This document shows positions 32,836 to 44,930 of a stretch of 64,000 nt of DNA, piece after piece. Position 1 is the stretch's first letter; the number at the start of each line of letters is the position of its first letter. The DNA is from Achatina immaculata. Its lineage: Eukaryota; Mollusca; Gastropoda; Stylommatophora; Achatinidae. The stretch covers positions 22,824,427 to 22,888,426 of the forward strand of contig CM019713.1 of NCBI GenBank assembly GCA_009760885.1, given 5' to 3'. The position numbers were made by a program, and so were the translations under genes. The notes beneath the pieces were generated by a model. The model was given only the letters and a program-made list of their open reading frames with translations, had not been told where the DNA came from and ran no database searches.

Positions 32836-33929
32836 TGCTAGCACAATTAATATGAACTGTTAACAAGCTAATAACACTGCCCTCAGGACAGCAAGTTGGA
32901 ACAGCACAAACAGAAACATTTCTAAGCATAAAATCTGATAAAACCTTCATGGTTAAGGATGACTCAAATATCAAAAGCTGAGTGCTGAAATCTAGTCAGT
33001 TTTGTGTGTGTGTGTGTAAAATGTGAGGATTTAAAGCTTTTGTGAAATATCCAAACTACAATCAGGTGGAAAATGTGCAGAAATAAAAATTCTTGCAATG
33101 AACTATGGGGTGTGAAGTGAATGTGAAGTGGGATGTCAAGTGAATGTTTACCAAAACTTGATAAATGTTCACCCACCACTTACATGGAATATTTGTTAAC
33201 TAGCAGACAATTTCATCTCAAGAAGGGACAGCATCAGTGGATTTCAAACAGTCAACATCTTGTGCCAACATGGAGGCTATGAACAATTTCTGTCAATAAA
33301 CTTTGTATACACATTTTATTTATGAAGTGAACACCTCGAGTGCTTGAAGCTAATGCCGAAGCTCTGGTGAACTACATTCAACTAACTGGCTTCCTTGCAG
33401 TGCAAGCAGGTGATGTTATGATATCTGGCAGTTAGGAAGAGACAGATGTGCTCCTTGTAATGATGAGAAGACAGCAGCAGATCAATGCCAGGGCTTTTTT
33501 TGCATCTTTAATGATACACCCAGAGAGTTAGGAAACAAACCACATCACCATCATCATCATCATTACTGCATAAAACACTTGGGACATCCTAAAGTGTGCT
33601 CCCTTTATTTTCAGTTTGAAAGCACTGACTTAAAGCTTCAACTGTGATGCTAAATGTTTGCTTTTGTTCAAAGAAAGAAAGATAAAAAAAAACATAACAA
33701 AAATAAAGTCCTCAGAAACTCTTTCACACAAGTTTCTTATCTTACAGAATATGACAAGAATTATGGCACTTTTCAACTGAGAAAATATTTGTGAGGTATG
33801 TAGGTGTCAGACATTGTGATTTTTACCAAGAAATAATTTGCTTACAGAGTGAACAAAACAATGAAATGATAAACTGTGGACAAAAACAAATGTGAAAATG
33901 TTAAAAAAAAAAAGGTGATATTTTCAGGA
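32836..33929. other. Intronic; (TG)n at 33003-33018
   Basis: No gene seen. Short TG microsatellite and poly-A runs only. Confidence 0.45.
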
Positions 33930-34540
33930 AAGATGACGTGGACTCTGCTAACAAAGGAAAGATGATGTGGACTCTGCTAACAAAGGAAAGATGATGTGGA
34001 CTCTGCTAACAAAGGAAAGACGATGTGGACTCTGCTAACAAAGGAAAGACGATGTGGACTCTGCTAACAAAGGAAAGATGATGTGGACTCTGCTAACAAA
34101 GGAAAGACGATGTGGACTCTGCTAACAAAGGAAAGACGATGTGGACTCTGCTAACAAAGGAAAGACGATGTGGACTCTGCTAACAAAGGAAAGACGATGT
34201 GGACTCTGCTAACAAAGGGAAGACGATGTGGACTCTGCTAACAAAGGGAAGACGATGTGGACTCTGCTAACAAAGGGAAGACGATGTGGACTCTGCTAAC
34301 AAAGGGAAGACGATGTGGACTCTGCTAACAAAGGGAAGATGATGTGGACTCTGCTAACAAAGGGAAGATGATGTGGACTCTGCTAACAAAGGAAAGATGA
34401 TGTGGACTCTGCTAACAAAGGAAAGATGATGTGGACTCTGCTAACAAAGGAAAGATGATGTGGACACAACTAACAAAGGAAAGATGATGTGGACACAGCT
34501 AACAAAGGAAAGATGACGTGGACACAGCTAACAAAGGAAG
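33930..34540. repeat. 29-bp minisatellite, about 21 copies
   Basis: Unit ggaaagatgatgtggactct then gctaacaaa. Sub-blocks share variants (gatgatg, gacgatg, gggaag, acacagc), showing block-wise spread. Ends in a G10 run at 34541. Confidence 0.96.
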
Positions 34541-34689
34541 GGGGGGGGGGTCCTGCCTACTTAACAGTGGGGAGTTTCCAAGATGGAAAACCAAATGAGG
34601 GAAATAAGACAATGATGAAGACATCTGTAGAAAGACTAGCTAGGAAGTTCTTGTCTACTAACTAACTGACAGACAAATCTGAAGGTGAA

Positions 34690-35630
34690 GAACACAAGAT
34701 GAAGTGGGGAAAAGATGAAAACATTTGTGGAAAGACTTGTAAAGTGGTGGTTAGCTCTGTGAGAAACAGCAACACAAGATGAAGAGGGGAAAAGATGAAG
34801 ACATTTGTGGAAAAACTTGTAAAATGGTGGTTAGCTCTGTGAGAAATAGCAACACAAGATGAAGAAGGGAAAAGATGAAGACATTTGCGGAAAGACTTGT
34901 AAAATGGTGGTTAGCTCTGTGAGAAATAGCAACACAAGATGAAGACATTTGCAGAAAGACTTGTAAAGTGGTGGTTAGCTCTGTGAGAAACAGCAACACA
35001 AGATGAAGAAGGGAAAAGATGAAGACATTTGCGGAAAGACTTGTAAAATGGTGGTTAGCTCTGTGAGAAACAGCAACACAAGATGAAGACATTTGCAGAA
35101 AGACTTGTAAAATGGTGGTTAGCTCTGTGAGAAACAGCAACACAAGATGAAGAAGGGAAAAGATGAAGACATTTGCGGAAAGACTTGTAAAATGGTGGTT
35201 AGCTCTGTGAGAAATAGCAACACAAGATGAAGACATTTGCAGAAAGACTTGTAAAGTGGTGGTTAGCTCTGTGAGAAACAGCAACACAAGATGAAGACAT
35301 TTGCAGAAAGACTTGTAAAGTGGTGGTTAGCTCTGTGAGAAATAGCAACACAAGATGAAGACATTTGCAGAAAGACTTGTAAAGTGGTGGTTAGCTCTGT
35401 GAGAAACAGCAACACAAGATGAAGACATTTGCAGAAAGACTTGTAAAGTGGTGGTTAGCTCTGTGAGAAACAGCAACACAAGATGAAGAAGGGAAAAGAT
35501 GAAGACATTTGCAGAAAGACTTGTAAAGTGGTGGTTAGCTCTGTGAGAAACAGCAACACAAGATGAAGACATTTGCAGAAAGACTTGTAAAGTGGTGGTT
35601 AGCTCTGTGAGAAACAGCAACACAAGGCAC
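34690..35630. repeat. 64/80-bp higher-order minisatellite
   Basis: About 13 units of 64 bp (agatgaagacatttgcagaa, agacttgtaaagtggtggtt, agctctgtgagaaacagcaa, cac), some with an extra 16 bp (agaagggaaaagatga). Long open frames here are artefacts of the repeat. Confidence 0.95.
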
Positions 35631-36136
35631 TTTAGATGTGAGAGAAAAATGACAAGAGAACTGCCTGGGGCCTGGACTACAGATTTATGCACTAGAACTT
35701 CTGTCTTCTGACCTCATTTTCTTTCCAAATGTCATGTATTCTGGCCCAACACAAAGATCTGTCTATCAAATATCTTTTTTGTTGAAGTCAGTATTGAACT
35801 GTTTTCTCTGTTATCTCATGAATGGGTCAGTTTACCAGACTGTATAGTAAGATCCCATGGCTTTACGATGTCCACTCTTTTATCACGGAACCTGGAATAT
35901 GCTTCTTCAAGACAGAACCAAATTCTAGTGAAAACAGCTGCATTAAATAGCACTTTTATGTGCCTTGTCAAACACTGATAGGCTTCATCTTTCCAGCTAT
36001 GGGCTGAGTTGATGAAAACTTGATGACATTTAATCTGCTGCAAAATGTTTTTAAAATTTCATATAAAAATATCAGAACTTTGTGAACTCAAGTATTAGTT
36101 AACTAACTCAGTGAATTCAAGTGTATTATTATCTAA
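35631..36136. other. Intronic; unexplained 75-codon minus-strand open frame
   Basis: 35816-36043 is open on the minus strand with non-repetitive residues (KVLFNAAVFTRIWFCLEEAY) but no domain, start or splice context I can defend. Confidence 0.35.
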
Positions 36137-36440
36137 ATGAATGGGACAGAAGACACAGTACTCAAGCTGAATGACATTCAGCGACCCACAGGGACTGCTT
36201 ATATCAGGGTTCGCGAACCAAGACCTTATTCCACCTCCCGGCGATGCTCCTGGAAACAGAAAGTAGTCTGGCCATGTGGACAGAAAGTAGTCTGGCCATA
36301 TGAACAGAAATCACAATGGGCAGGCAAAGCCAAAAACAGCCAAGCTGATGCTGGGCATGTCAGACTGAGAGTCACATAAATGCTGCACAAAGCAGATGAC
36401 ATTCTCTGAGGGTGAAACCCAAAGAAGAAGAAGAAAAGCT
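36137..36440 (+). mobile_element. Possible SINE-like retroposon with (GAA)n tail
   Basis: About 300 bp with a B-box-like palindrome ggttcgcgaacc and a 3' end tgaaacccaaagaagaagaa. Only one copy in the window, so the call is tentative. Confidence 0.4.
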
Positions 36441-37295
36441 AAATGAATTCCAAATCCATGCAAGTAAACCACTGTTATGTTCTGCCCTCCCTTTACACTT
36501 GCCTAATCTGTGCCACATGAGTGTTTATTTTGTATAGTTCTTTACTGTTGTGCCCTAGACAAAAGCATATTGCTAAAGTATTGGGCTGTTGTTACTGTTT
36601 TCATTACCATGTGTTCTTGTAATCTCATACTGCCAACCCTCTCTTTTCCTACCTTTTCCTACAACTGAACCACACTCTTTTATCTATCTCTCTACCATGT
36701 GAAAACAATATTTCTAAATTATATCATTCCATACAAAAAAAAAAAAAAAAGCTGTTCCTGTCAGTCTTCCATTTTTATTCTTGCTTTAAATCTTTTTTCT
36801 TATACAAAATTCAATGCTGTGACATGAAGTATAACATTTTTTTTTATGGTGTGTTTTATCAAAGATAACATCTATGGTATATTATCATCAAAGAATCTTA
36901 TAATTGTAAAAGAACACTTCCCATGCTGTAGAAGAACACTTCACAGGTTGTTAAAAGAACACCTTTCATGGTTAATATGATTTTTAAAAATATATTCCTG
37001 GACATGTTTTTAATCTGAACAAATTCAGGTGTCATTCTGTACGTGGATCATATTACCATAAGAAAATGTTAAAACAAAGGTAGGAACTGCTTTTTTAATA
37101 AACAACACAGACTGACAAATTATCATGAGTGCCAACATCTGGCAAGTGTTTGTCTGCATAATTTCTAAGCTTTAATTAAAACAGTTAAAAATGTAATGGC
37201 ACGTGTGTGGAAACATCATCAGATTTTCATCATACAAATGCTAGGCTAGTTTTTTTGTTGTTGTTAGTTTGGTCTATGAGGAACAAAGATCACTA
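36441..37295. other. Intronic, nothing certain
   Basis: Poly-A run near 36736. 37078-37110 (gtaggaactgcttttttaat) weakly recalls the Penelope-like termini. Confidence 0.35.
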
Positions 37296-37296
37296 G

Positions 37297-37545
37297 ACAG
37301 ACAGCTCAAATATCAAAGATAAGGAAAGCTGACCTTGATTCAAGGCTCTACACCACCACTTCACTGTTAGCTCTGTCAGACAGGAACAAAGCTGTTTAAG
37401 CTGGACAGACAGCTCAAATATCAAAGATAAGGAAAGCTGACCTTGATTCAAGGCTCTACACCACCACTTCACTGTTAGCTCTGTCAGACAGGAACAAAGC
37501 TGTTTAAGCTGGACAGACAGCTCAAATATCAAAGCTAAGATAAGC
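37297..37545. repeat. 108-bp tandem repeat, 2.3 copies
   Basis: agctcaaatatcaaag recurs at 37303, 37411 and 37519: a 108-bp period, near-identical copies. Confidence 0.93.
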
Positions 37546-38075
37546 TGGTCCCAGTCAAGATTTCTATCTATCCCACTGAAATGTCAAGACTCCAGGAAAC
37601 AAGCTACTGTGCTCCTTCAGTCTACACCCAGTGCCAGCTGCTCACCTACAACTGCACCTAGCTCACTTTTCAGATCCACTCCAGAGATTCAAGCAGACCC
37701 ACTCCACAGATTCAACCAGACCCACTCCACAGGTTCAAGTAGACCCACTCTGTAATCTGCTCCTTTTTTTAACTTATTGTCCAAAGATCTTAAAGGCATC
37801 TGCTACAAAGAGCTAACTTTGACTGCTGTAATAAGACTGTACGTCAACAACAATGTTGGTCATGTGAGAATGCCCTGTCCTGTAAGATCAAGGACACAGC
37901 TGCTGTGTTAGAACTGTTTCAAGCACGTGGTAAGATTTTCCATAACAGATAACACAGAATGGGAGCCAGAAAAACACAAATTCAAACAACAACAACAACA
38001 ATAACAACAACAACAACCACCACCCTGCTGCCCTCCCCCCCTTTGATGATACCCCAGTAACAGGCCTAACCTGGC
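37546..38075. other. Intronic with (AAC)n
   Basis: (CAA)n-type microsatellite at about 37985-38025; short repeats of agacccactccaca near 37700. Confidence 0.6.
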
Positions 38076-38079
38076 TAAT

Positions 38080-38165
38080 GGGGCAGGGGTTGTCACAGTC
38101 CCCATGGGGGCAGGGGTTGTCACAGTCCCCATGGGGGCAGGGGTTGTCACAGTCCCCATGGAGGC
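38080..38165. repeat. 27-bp repeat, 3 copies
   Basis: Unit ggggcaggggttgtcacagt ccccatg, three perfect copies. G-rich. Confidence 0.93.
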
Positions 38166-38755
38166 AAGATCTGCTAAAGAGGCACTTCACACTCTCTGCT
38201 TTTTAGCCGCACTTAGGGACAGAAAAACTAGCTGCCATAACCTGCTCCGAAGCCCACGTGACGCTGTGCTTCAACATCATCACTGAATCAGCTGCAAAGA
38301 ACCACCAGCTCACAGTTGTAGGGAGATTGAAGAAGAAAATGAATACTTGGAAAACAACATAATCTGGTGTTATGTTTACTGTATCACACAGCCTGCACGT
38401 AATTCTCTATATTATAAAATAATGAATTTATATATTCATAAAATAAATAAATTAGTTTATTAATTCTTGACTATCTATGGCAGAATTAACAATTTATGAT
38501 TTGATTCACTAAAATCATTCCAGATTTTTATTTTTTAACTAGACACCAGAGCTGTCTTTCTTATAAACAAACTCTTCTTCTTCTCTGTGGCTGATCTACT
38601 CAGTGCAGAAATGTACAAACAAACAGGAAACAAATGCAACAAAGGGACACAAAACAGATATAAATAATTACCAAATAATTAACTAAGGAAAAAAACTCAA
38701 CAAACAGACAAAAACAAACAAACACCACCAAGACATGGATAAACTTGAAAAATTA
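38166..38755. other. Intronic, nothing recognised
   Basis: No feature supported. Confidence 0.45.
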
Positions 38756-40190
38756 GTGTAAAGTAGCACTGCTGATCATGCTTCTCCATCTTGTGTGGTC
38801 TTTGGTGTCTTTGACCAATTCATATGCTTTTCTCTGTCCATGCCACTTGGACAGGCCACTGAGATATTTTTCTCTTGGCTTTCCTCTGTACCCTTGAATT
38901 TTCCACTCATTACCAAGTTCTCCAACTTGTGTCTTCTCATGGCATGTCTAAGTTCTCCAACTTGTGTCTTCTTATGGCATGTCTAAGTCTTTCAACTTGT
39001 GTCTTCTTATGGCATGTCTAAGTCTTTCAACTTGTGTCTTCTCATGGCATTTTAAGTCCTTCAACTTGTGTCTTCTTATGACATGTCTAAGTTCTCCAAC
39101 TTGTGTCTTCTCACAGCATGTCTAAGTTCTCCAACTTGTGTCTTCTCATGACATGTCTAAGTTCTCCAACTTGTGTCTTCTCATGGCATGTCTAAGTTCT
39201 CCAACTTGTGTCTTCTCATGACATGTCTAAGTTCTCCAACTTGTGTCTTCTCACAGCATGTCTAAGTTCTCCAACTTGTGTCTTCTCACAGCATGTCTAA
39301 GTTCTCCAACTTGTGTCTTCTCATGACATGTCTAAGTTCTCCAACTTGTGTCTTCTCATGGCATGTCTAAGTTCTCCAACTTGTGTCTTCTCATGACATG
39401 TCTAAGTTCTCCAATTTGTGTCTTCTCATGGCATGTCTAAGTCTTTCAACTTGTGTCTTCTCACAGCATGTCTAAGTTCTCCAACTTGTGTCCTCTCATG
39501 ACATGTCTAAGTTCTCCAACTTGTGTCTTCTTATGACATGTCTAAGTTCTCCAACTTGTGTCTTCTCATGGCATGTCTAAGTTCTCCAACTTGTGTCTTC
39601 TCATGACATGTCTAGGTTCTCCAACTTGTGTCTTCTCATGGCATGTCTAAGTTCTCCAACTTGTGTCCTCTCATGGCATGTCCAAGAAATTCTAATTGTT
39701 CTTTTCTTATCATTTTAACTAGTTTTCTTTATTCTAAAACTTATTTGAGCATCTCTTCATTTGCTTTTCTGTCTGTTTAGGATATTTATTGTATCTTTCT
39801 CCAAAACCACATCTCTGTTGCTTCCAATTTCTCTGTCACCTTTTTGTTAATTGTCCATGTTTGATTACCATACAGCAATATTGGCTCTATACAGCACAAC
39901 AATACTCTTTTCCTCACTTTTATGGACACCTTAATTGCTAACATCTTCTTCATGCCATAAAAAGATGGTCCTGCCTTACCTACTCATAATTTTATTTCAT
40001 CTACGAAACTGCCAGCAGCTGTTATTGTTATTTCAAGATCAAATGTAAGATCACCACTCTTTTCACCTTCTTCCTATCCACACTTTATTTTAATTTTTTT
40101 ACTTCAAAACATTCTATTTTTAACCTGTTAATTTTTGTTCTAAATTTGGCAGTGTCTACAGATATTACATGTCTCAAATTCCAATGAAGT
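38756..40190 (-). mobile_element. LINE-C-like fragment split by a minisatellite
   Basis: The minus strand on the right (40180-39690) reads LTFDLEITITAAGSFVDEIK, CCIEPILLYGNQTWTINKKV, TEKLEATEMWF, KLVKMIRKEQLEFLGHAM. After the array (38925-39690) it continues with MSGKFKGTEESQEKNIS toward 38760. These are the C-terminal LINE motifs EPILLYG, LEA-EMWF and FLGH-MR. Degenerate, inactive. Confidence 0.72.
38925..39690. repeat. 35-bp minisatellite grown from LINE codons, about 21 copies
   Basis: Unit ctaagttctccaacttgtgt cttctcatggcatgt. On the minus strand one unit encodes HAMRRHKLENL, which is exactly the LINE motif expected between the flanking LINE halves (FLGHAMRR...). Confidence 0.92.
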
Positions 40191-41684
40191 GATAATGGCC
40201 ACTATGTTTTGACTTTACAGGTCTACCACTTTTATTTGTGTGTATAAGAATTTTCTTCTCAAGAAAACATGGCAGAATTATTTGTGGTCTATTCTGAGAC
40301 TTTAAACTTAATGACCAAGCAAAATAACCTTCTAGATTTTACAGAATATCAAACAACACCAGAATTCTCAAATTATGCATGACAACAACACATTTAACCA
40401 AAGAAAACTATCAGCATTACTGAGGCTTTGCTATTCAGTTTTATCAAATGTTTACATGATAGTGAAGAATTAACAAAACAAAGTAAAAAATAAATAAAAA
40501 GCAAATATGAATTAACTGTGACAGAGATTTGTTGTTTAGCACATGAGAAGAAAGAGAGAAGACACTGGATCATATACTGCTGATTTTTTTTCATGTTTTA
40601 TGCCTAGTATTCCCACAAAGAGCTCAAATGTTGAATTTGAGGACAAAACAGAAATCACAAATGATTAGTGATCTTTTAAAAACTGTTATAAAACTGGCAA
40701 AACCCCAGCAGCAATCTTTCTGAAAGATGAAAATTTCTAAAGTATGAAACAGTCACCTGCTGGTTTGTTTCTGACAACATATTTCTCTTCTCTATGACCT
40801 GGAGACCTGTGTTACAGGTACAACAGTGTTAAATGATGGAGCCAAGCTACAGTTAAATAATACTAAATGTCTCAAAGCCAGCGGTGGCTTACCATTAGGT
40901 GCTGCTCAACTACAACAACTTTTTCCAAGCTCCTCATAATTTTTTATGACAAATATATAAAGAATAAGATTTCAAACATTCAAAATTAACAGCTTTTTTT
41001 TTTCTCTTTTTGCTTAAGTGACACAGGAGTTTGTGTTGGATGACAGAGCCCTGCTGCACACCATGATTACCAACCAGCAAGGTTCAAGAGCACTGTGACA
41101 TGAGCACTGTGACATGAGCACTGTTAATACTTTCCCCACCATCAAAACCACATGAAGATGCTGAAAAACTAAGTTAGTGTTATGTGTTATTTTGTTTTTG
41201 TTAGCTTGTGAAAACAACTACAAAAGAAAAAAAACTACAAGGTAAAAGCATTTGTTAACTGTTTCAGAAAGCACACAGAAGAACAGTACATGAAAATTAT
41301 TTGTAAAATATATGTAAAAACTCTTTGCTCTCTTCCCAAATCCCAGAAATGACAGAGGAGTGAGGAACATGTGAAAAGTGATTCACCTTTCTCTTATAAA
41401 TAACTTGGAAATCCTTGATTTTGTTTTTTCGGCAAGCCAAAATTGTGAGCTGTTAGCATGAAGCAAGAAAGCACTGATTTAAAAAAAAAAAATGCTGTAC
41501 TCTGCTCTATATTTTCATGATTGGAAGAATATAACCTGACGTAGCAACTGTAAGATCTGCAAAAAGATTTGAAAAACATAACACTAAATAAGAACTGGAT
41601 GAACAAAATGCTGATCTTGTGCTAGAAAAAAATGACTGGAGTTCACACGAACAACATACATTCATGTTCAGTAATCTTACATGT
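40191..41684. other. Intronic, nothing recognised
   Basis: AT-rich unique sequence; small duplication gagcactgtgacat at 41090-41120. No supported gene. Confidence 0.45.
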
Positions 41685-41800
41685 TACATTCTTACCCTGC
41701 CGTTAAATGTCACATAAGGCTCACATTGTAGTTTGACAAGTTTTCCCGTTTTTGGCAAGTTTTTCAGTCTCATCAAGGGACCTATGCCTATTAATTTGGC

Positions 41801-42293
41801 CTAGTTCAAAAGTTATAAGCACAAAAACCAAGTTAAGATTATTCAATTTAAATGTAATATCCACCCTCATTTATGCATGTGAAAGCTGGAAATCATCTAA
41901 AAACATAGACAAGAAATTAGACTCTTTTGAAAAACATATGCCTAAGGAAAATACTCAGTATAAAGTGGAATGAATTTAAGAACAACACAGAGATAAGACA
42001 GATGAGCAAACAACAACCTGTCTCATGGGTGATCAGAAAAAGAAGATGAACATATGTCGGTCATGTGATGAGAAGGAACAATCAGAGGATCCTCAAACAA
42101 GCTATCAAGTGGAACACAACAGGCAGAGGAAAAAGAGGCCGACCACGTGAAACTCTAAAGAGGACATTGTTAAGAGAGGCCAGTTCAGTGGGCATAACAT
42201 CCCTTGATGAGATTGAATAACCTGCCAAGACAGGAAATCTTGGCGAACTACCATGTTATGTGATGTTTAATGGTATGCCAAGGATGTAAAAAG
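41801..42293 (+). mobile_element. LINE-A copy 9, inserted into LINE-A copy 8
   Basis: Plus-strand, 5'-truncated copy: SKVISTKTKLRLFNLNVI, YACESWKSSKNIDKKLDSFE, then a C-terminus with RGRKRGRPRETLKRTLLREA-like codons and 3' UTR ggcgaactaccatgttatg ... aggatgtaaaaag. Flanked by an 8-bp direct repeat aatttggc (41793-41800, 42294-42301). Confidence 0.9.
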
Positions 42294-42401
42294 AATTTGG
42301 CTTCTCTTAACAATGTCCTCTTTAAAGTTTTATGTGGTCGACCTCTTTTTCTTTGAATGTTGTGTCCCACTTGATAGCTTGTTTTGGTATTCTATCATTG
42401 T

Positions 42402-42533
42402 TATATGTTATATGAACAGCATATTTGTAGAATGTCTGGAATAGAGTGAAAGATGTATGATAAAGGGCAGAATGTCAGACGGGCCTGCGTGCCCAATTCT
42501 TAACCCTTTTGAAATAAAGATCAATCAATCAAT
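42402..42533 (+). mobile_element. Short retroposon with (ATCA)n tail, in LINE-A copy 8
   Basis: About 130 bp ending gcctgcgtgcccaattctta, acccttttgaaataaagatc, aatcaatcaa. The same 3' end recurs at 56069-56133 and, diverged, at 21603-21715. The LINE sequence is continuous across it. Contains an AATAAA. Confidence 0.8.
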
Positions 42534-44340
42534 TCTCTGATTGTTTCTTCTCATCACGTGACCGATATATGTCCATCTCCTTTTTCTGATCACTCATGAT
42601 ACAGGTTGTTTTTTGGTCATCTGTCTTATCTCTGCATTGTTATTGAATTCGTTCCACTTTATACCAAGCAGTTTCCTTAGGCATTTGTTTTCAAAAGAGC
42701 TTAATTTATTGTCTATTTCTTTAGTTGATTTCCAGCTTTCACATGCATAAATGAGGGTGGATATTACATTTGAACTGAATAATCTTAGCTTGGTTTTTGT
42801 GCTTATAAATTTTGAGTGCCATATGTTCTCAAGAATCTTCAGGGTCAATGCTGCTTTTGTAATTCTAATTTTCTTTCTGGTGTCATCATTCTGGTCTATG
42901 TAGCTGCCGAGGTATGCAAATTGGTGTACTTCCTCAACAGCTGTTCCTTCTATGTATATTTTTCCTTCTTGATTAATGGGAAGTTTCATTATTTTTGTTT
43001 TTTCCTTGTTAATTTCAAGTCATATTTTACTAGGCAGTGAAGACAGGGTATTTGTTTTTTTCTTGCATCAAATTCACATTGTCACTGATAAGAGTTATGT
43101 CATCTGCAAAATCAAGATCTTCCAGTTGGGTCCCATGTATCTAATCAATGCCCATTTTACCTGTGTAACATTTTTTCATTATGAAGTCTATAGCAATTCC
43201 AAAAAGCAATGGAGATAATATACATCCTTGTTTCAAGCCTGTTTCAATCTGAAACCATTTGCTCAATCCTCCTTCTGTGTTGATTGCATAAACATACCCA
43301 TTGTAGAGGTCACTAATGATGTTGACAATTTTAGATGGTATTGCATATAGTCTTAAAATTCTCCACAGTGAATCTCTGTATATGCTATCGAATGCTGTTT
43401 TAAAGTCTACCAAGTTCAGGATTAATGGTTTTTGCTTTTCAATATGTTCTTCAAGTATTATTCTTAGAGTAAAGATTTGGTCAAGACAGATTCTCCCGTT
43501 TTGAAATGCTGCTGTTCTTCTCTCACTGATTGTATTCAGTATAATGTTAATTCTATTCAGAATGACTTTGCAAAATTCTTTTGACACAACTGATAGTAAG
43601 GTTACTCATCTCCAGTTATTGCAGTCACTAAGGTTGCCTTTTTTTAAATATTTTAACAATGATTCCTTTTTTTCCATTTGAAGGGACCTTTTCTTCTTTT
43701 CAAACTGTATTAAACATTCTCTGTAGTTGGCTCATGTTGTCACAGTTAATAGCTTTTAACATTTTGGCTGTTATTTCATCTTAACCTGCAGCTTTGTTGT
43801 TAACCATTAGGTTCATTGCCGTTTCAATTTCATTCAATGTAATTCCATCTAGGCTGACATTTAGTTGTGGGACTGGTAAGTCAGTTTCAAGGGCTATCAA
43901 TTCTTTTGGATGTGGTCGATTAAGTATTTCTTGGAAGTGTTCAGCCCAAATTTATATTTGGTCTTTGCTTGATGTTAATAGGGTGCCAGTTTTGCTAAAG
44001 ATTGGTCTTTCTTTAGATGTAAAGGTACCTGTTAGCCTTTTCTGTATGTTGTACAAAGTTTTGCTGTCTCCTGTTTTTGCTGCTTTCTCTGCTTCTTTCA
44101 CCATATTGTCTATATATTCTATTTTGTCTCTTCTAGCTGAACTTTTTATTTTATTGTTTAGGTCTTTGTATGTCGCTTTTGCCAAATCTTTTCCAAAATC
44201 TGTCTTTACATTCAACATGGCTAATTTGGCCACTCACCTTTCATGTAAGTATTTCTACATGTTATCCAATATCCATGCTTTTCTATTTGTTTTTTGCAGT
44301 CCAGCGCTTGCTTTTGGTGCTGTGATAATGACTGTGCTGT

Positions 44341-44455
44341 AAGAATTCCATAACTCATCTATATATATCTCAGCTGTAAGAGTTCCATAATTCATATATA
44401 TATCTATCTCAGCTGTAAGAGTTCCATAATTCATCTATATCTATCTCCTCTACCT
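44341..44455. repeat. About 38-bp repeat, 3 copies
   Basis: Unit ctgtaagagttccataattc atctatatctatctca, three imperfect copies inside the LINE-A copy. Confidence 0.85.
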
Positions 44456-44930
44456 CACAGAGTGGCGCGAAATGATTGGCAAAGCTCCAGATTGAAATTC
44501 CTGTTAGTATTTCTTCTTGTGGGCTGTGGCTGTTTATCTTTCTTGGTACTTCTTGTGTTGGCTTTTCAGTTTAAGTTTTATCCTCCCTATACACAGATTG
44601 TGATCACCGTTGATGTCAGCACCCCTATATGCTCATACATCTATCAGAGACGTTCTGAATTGCTTTCTAATACAAAAATGATCTATCTGGTTTCTGGTTC
44701 TATCATCTGGAGATATCCATGTTGTTTCATTTATCTCTTTGAGTGGAAATAATGTCCCCCCTATAACCATACCCCCTGTTAGACATAATTCAATTAATCT
44801 TTCTCCGTTCTGTTTTATCGTATTAATTCCTTCTTTCCCCATTACTTTTCCGACATCAGTGTTATCTTTTCCTAACTTGGGTTTGAAGTCTTCTTCAGTA
44901 ACCTTACATGTACAACATTGTTATTAGTTT

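Larger units (their letters stand above)
41685..44930 (-). mobile_element. LINE-A copy 8: near full length, interrupted by two insertions
   Basis: The 3' end is at 41685-41800; the copy resumes at 42302 and runs through C-terminal (42989-42594), RT (43587-43141: NLVDFKTAFDSIYRDSLWRI, ETGLKQGCILSPLLFGIAID), linker (44233-43952) and endonuclease C-terminus (44842-44633: ETTWISPDDRTRNQIDHF). The endonuclease start is missing. Interrupted by an opposite-strand LINE-A (41801-42293) and a short retroposon (42402-42533). Frameshifts throughout. Confidence 0.88.

Noticed and set aside
34751..35692. Minus-strand ORFs of 121 and 178 codons rich in Leu/Ser/Phe
   Set aside because: Generated by the 64/80-bp array; residues repeat with the DNA unit.
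35816..36043. 75-codon minus-strand ORF as a gene or alternative exon
   Set aside because: Looks coding-like but lacks a recognisable domain, splice context or similarity within the window.
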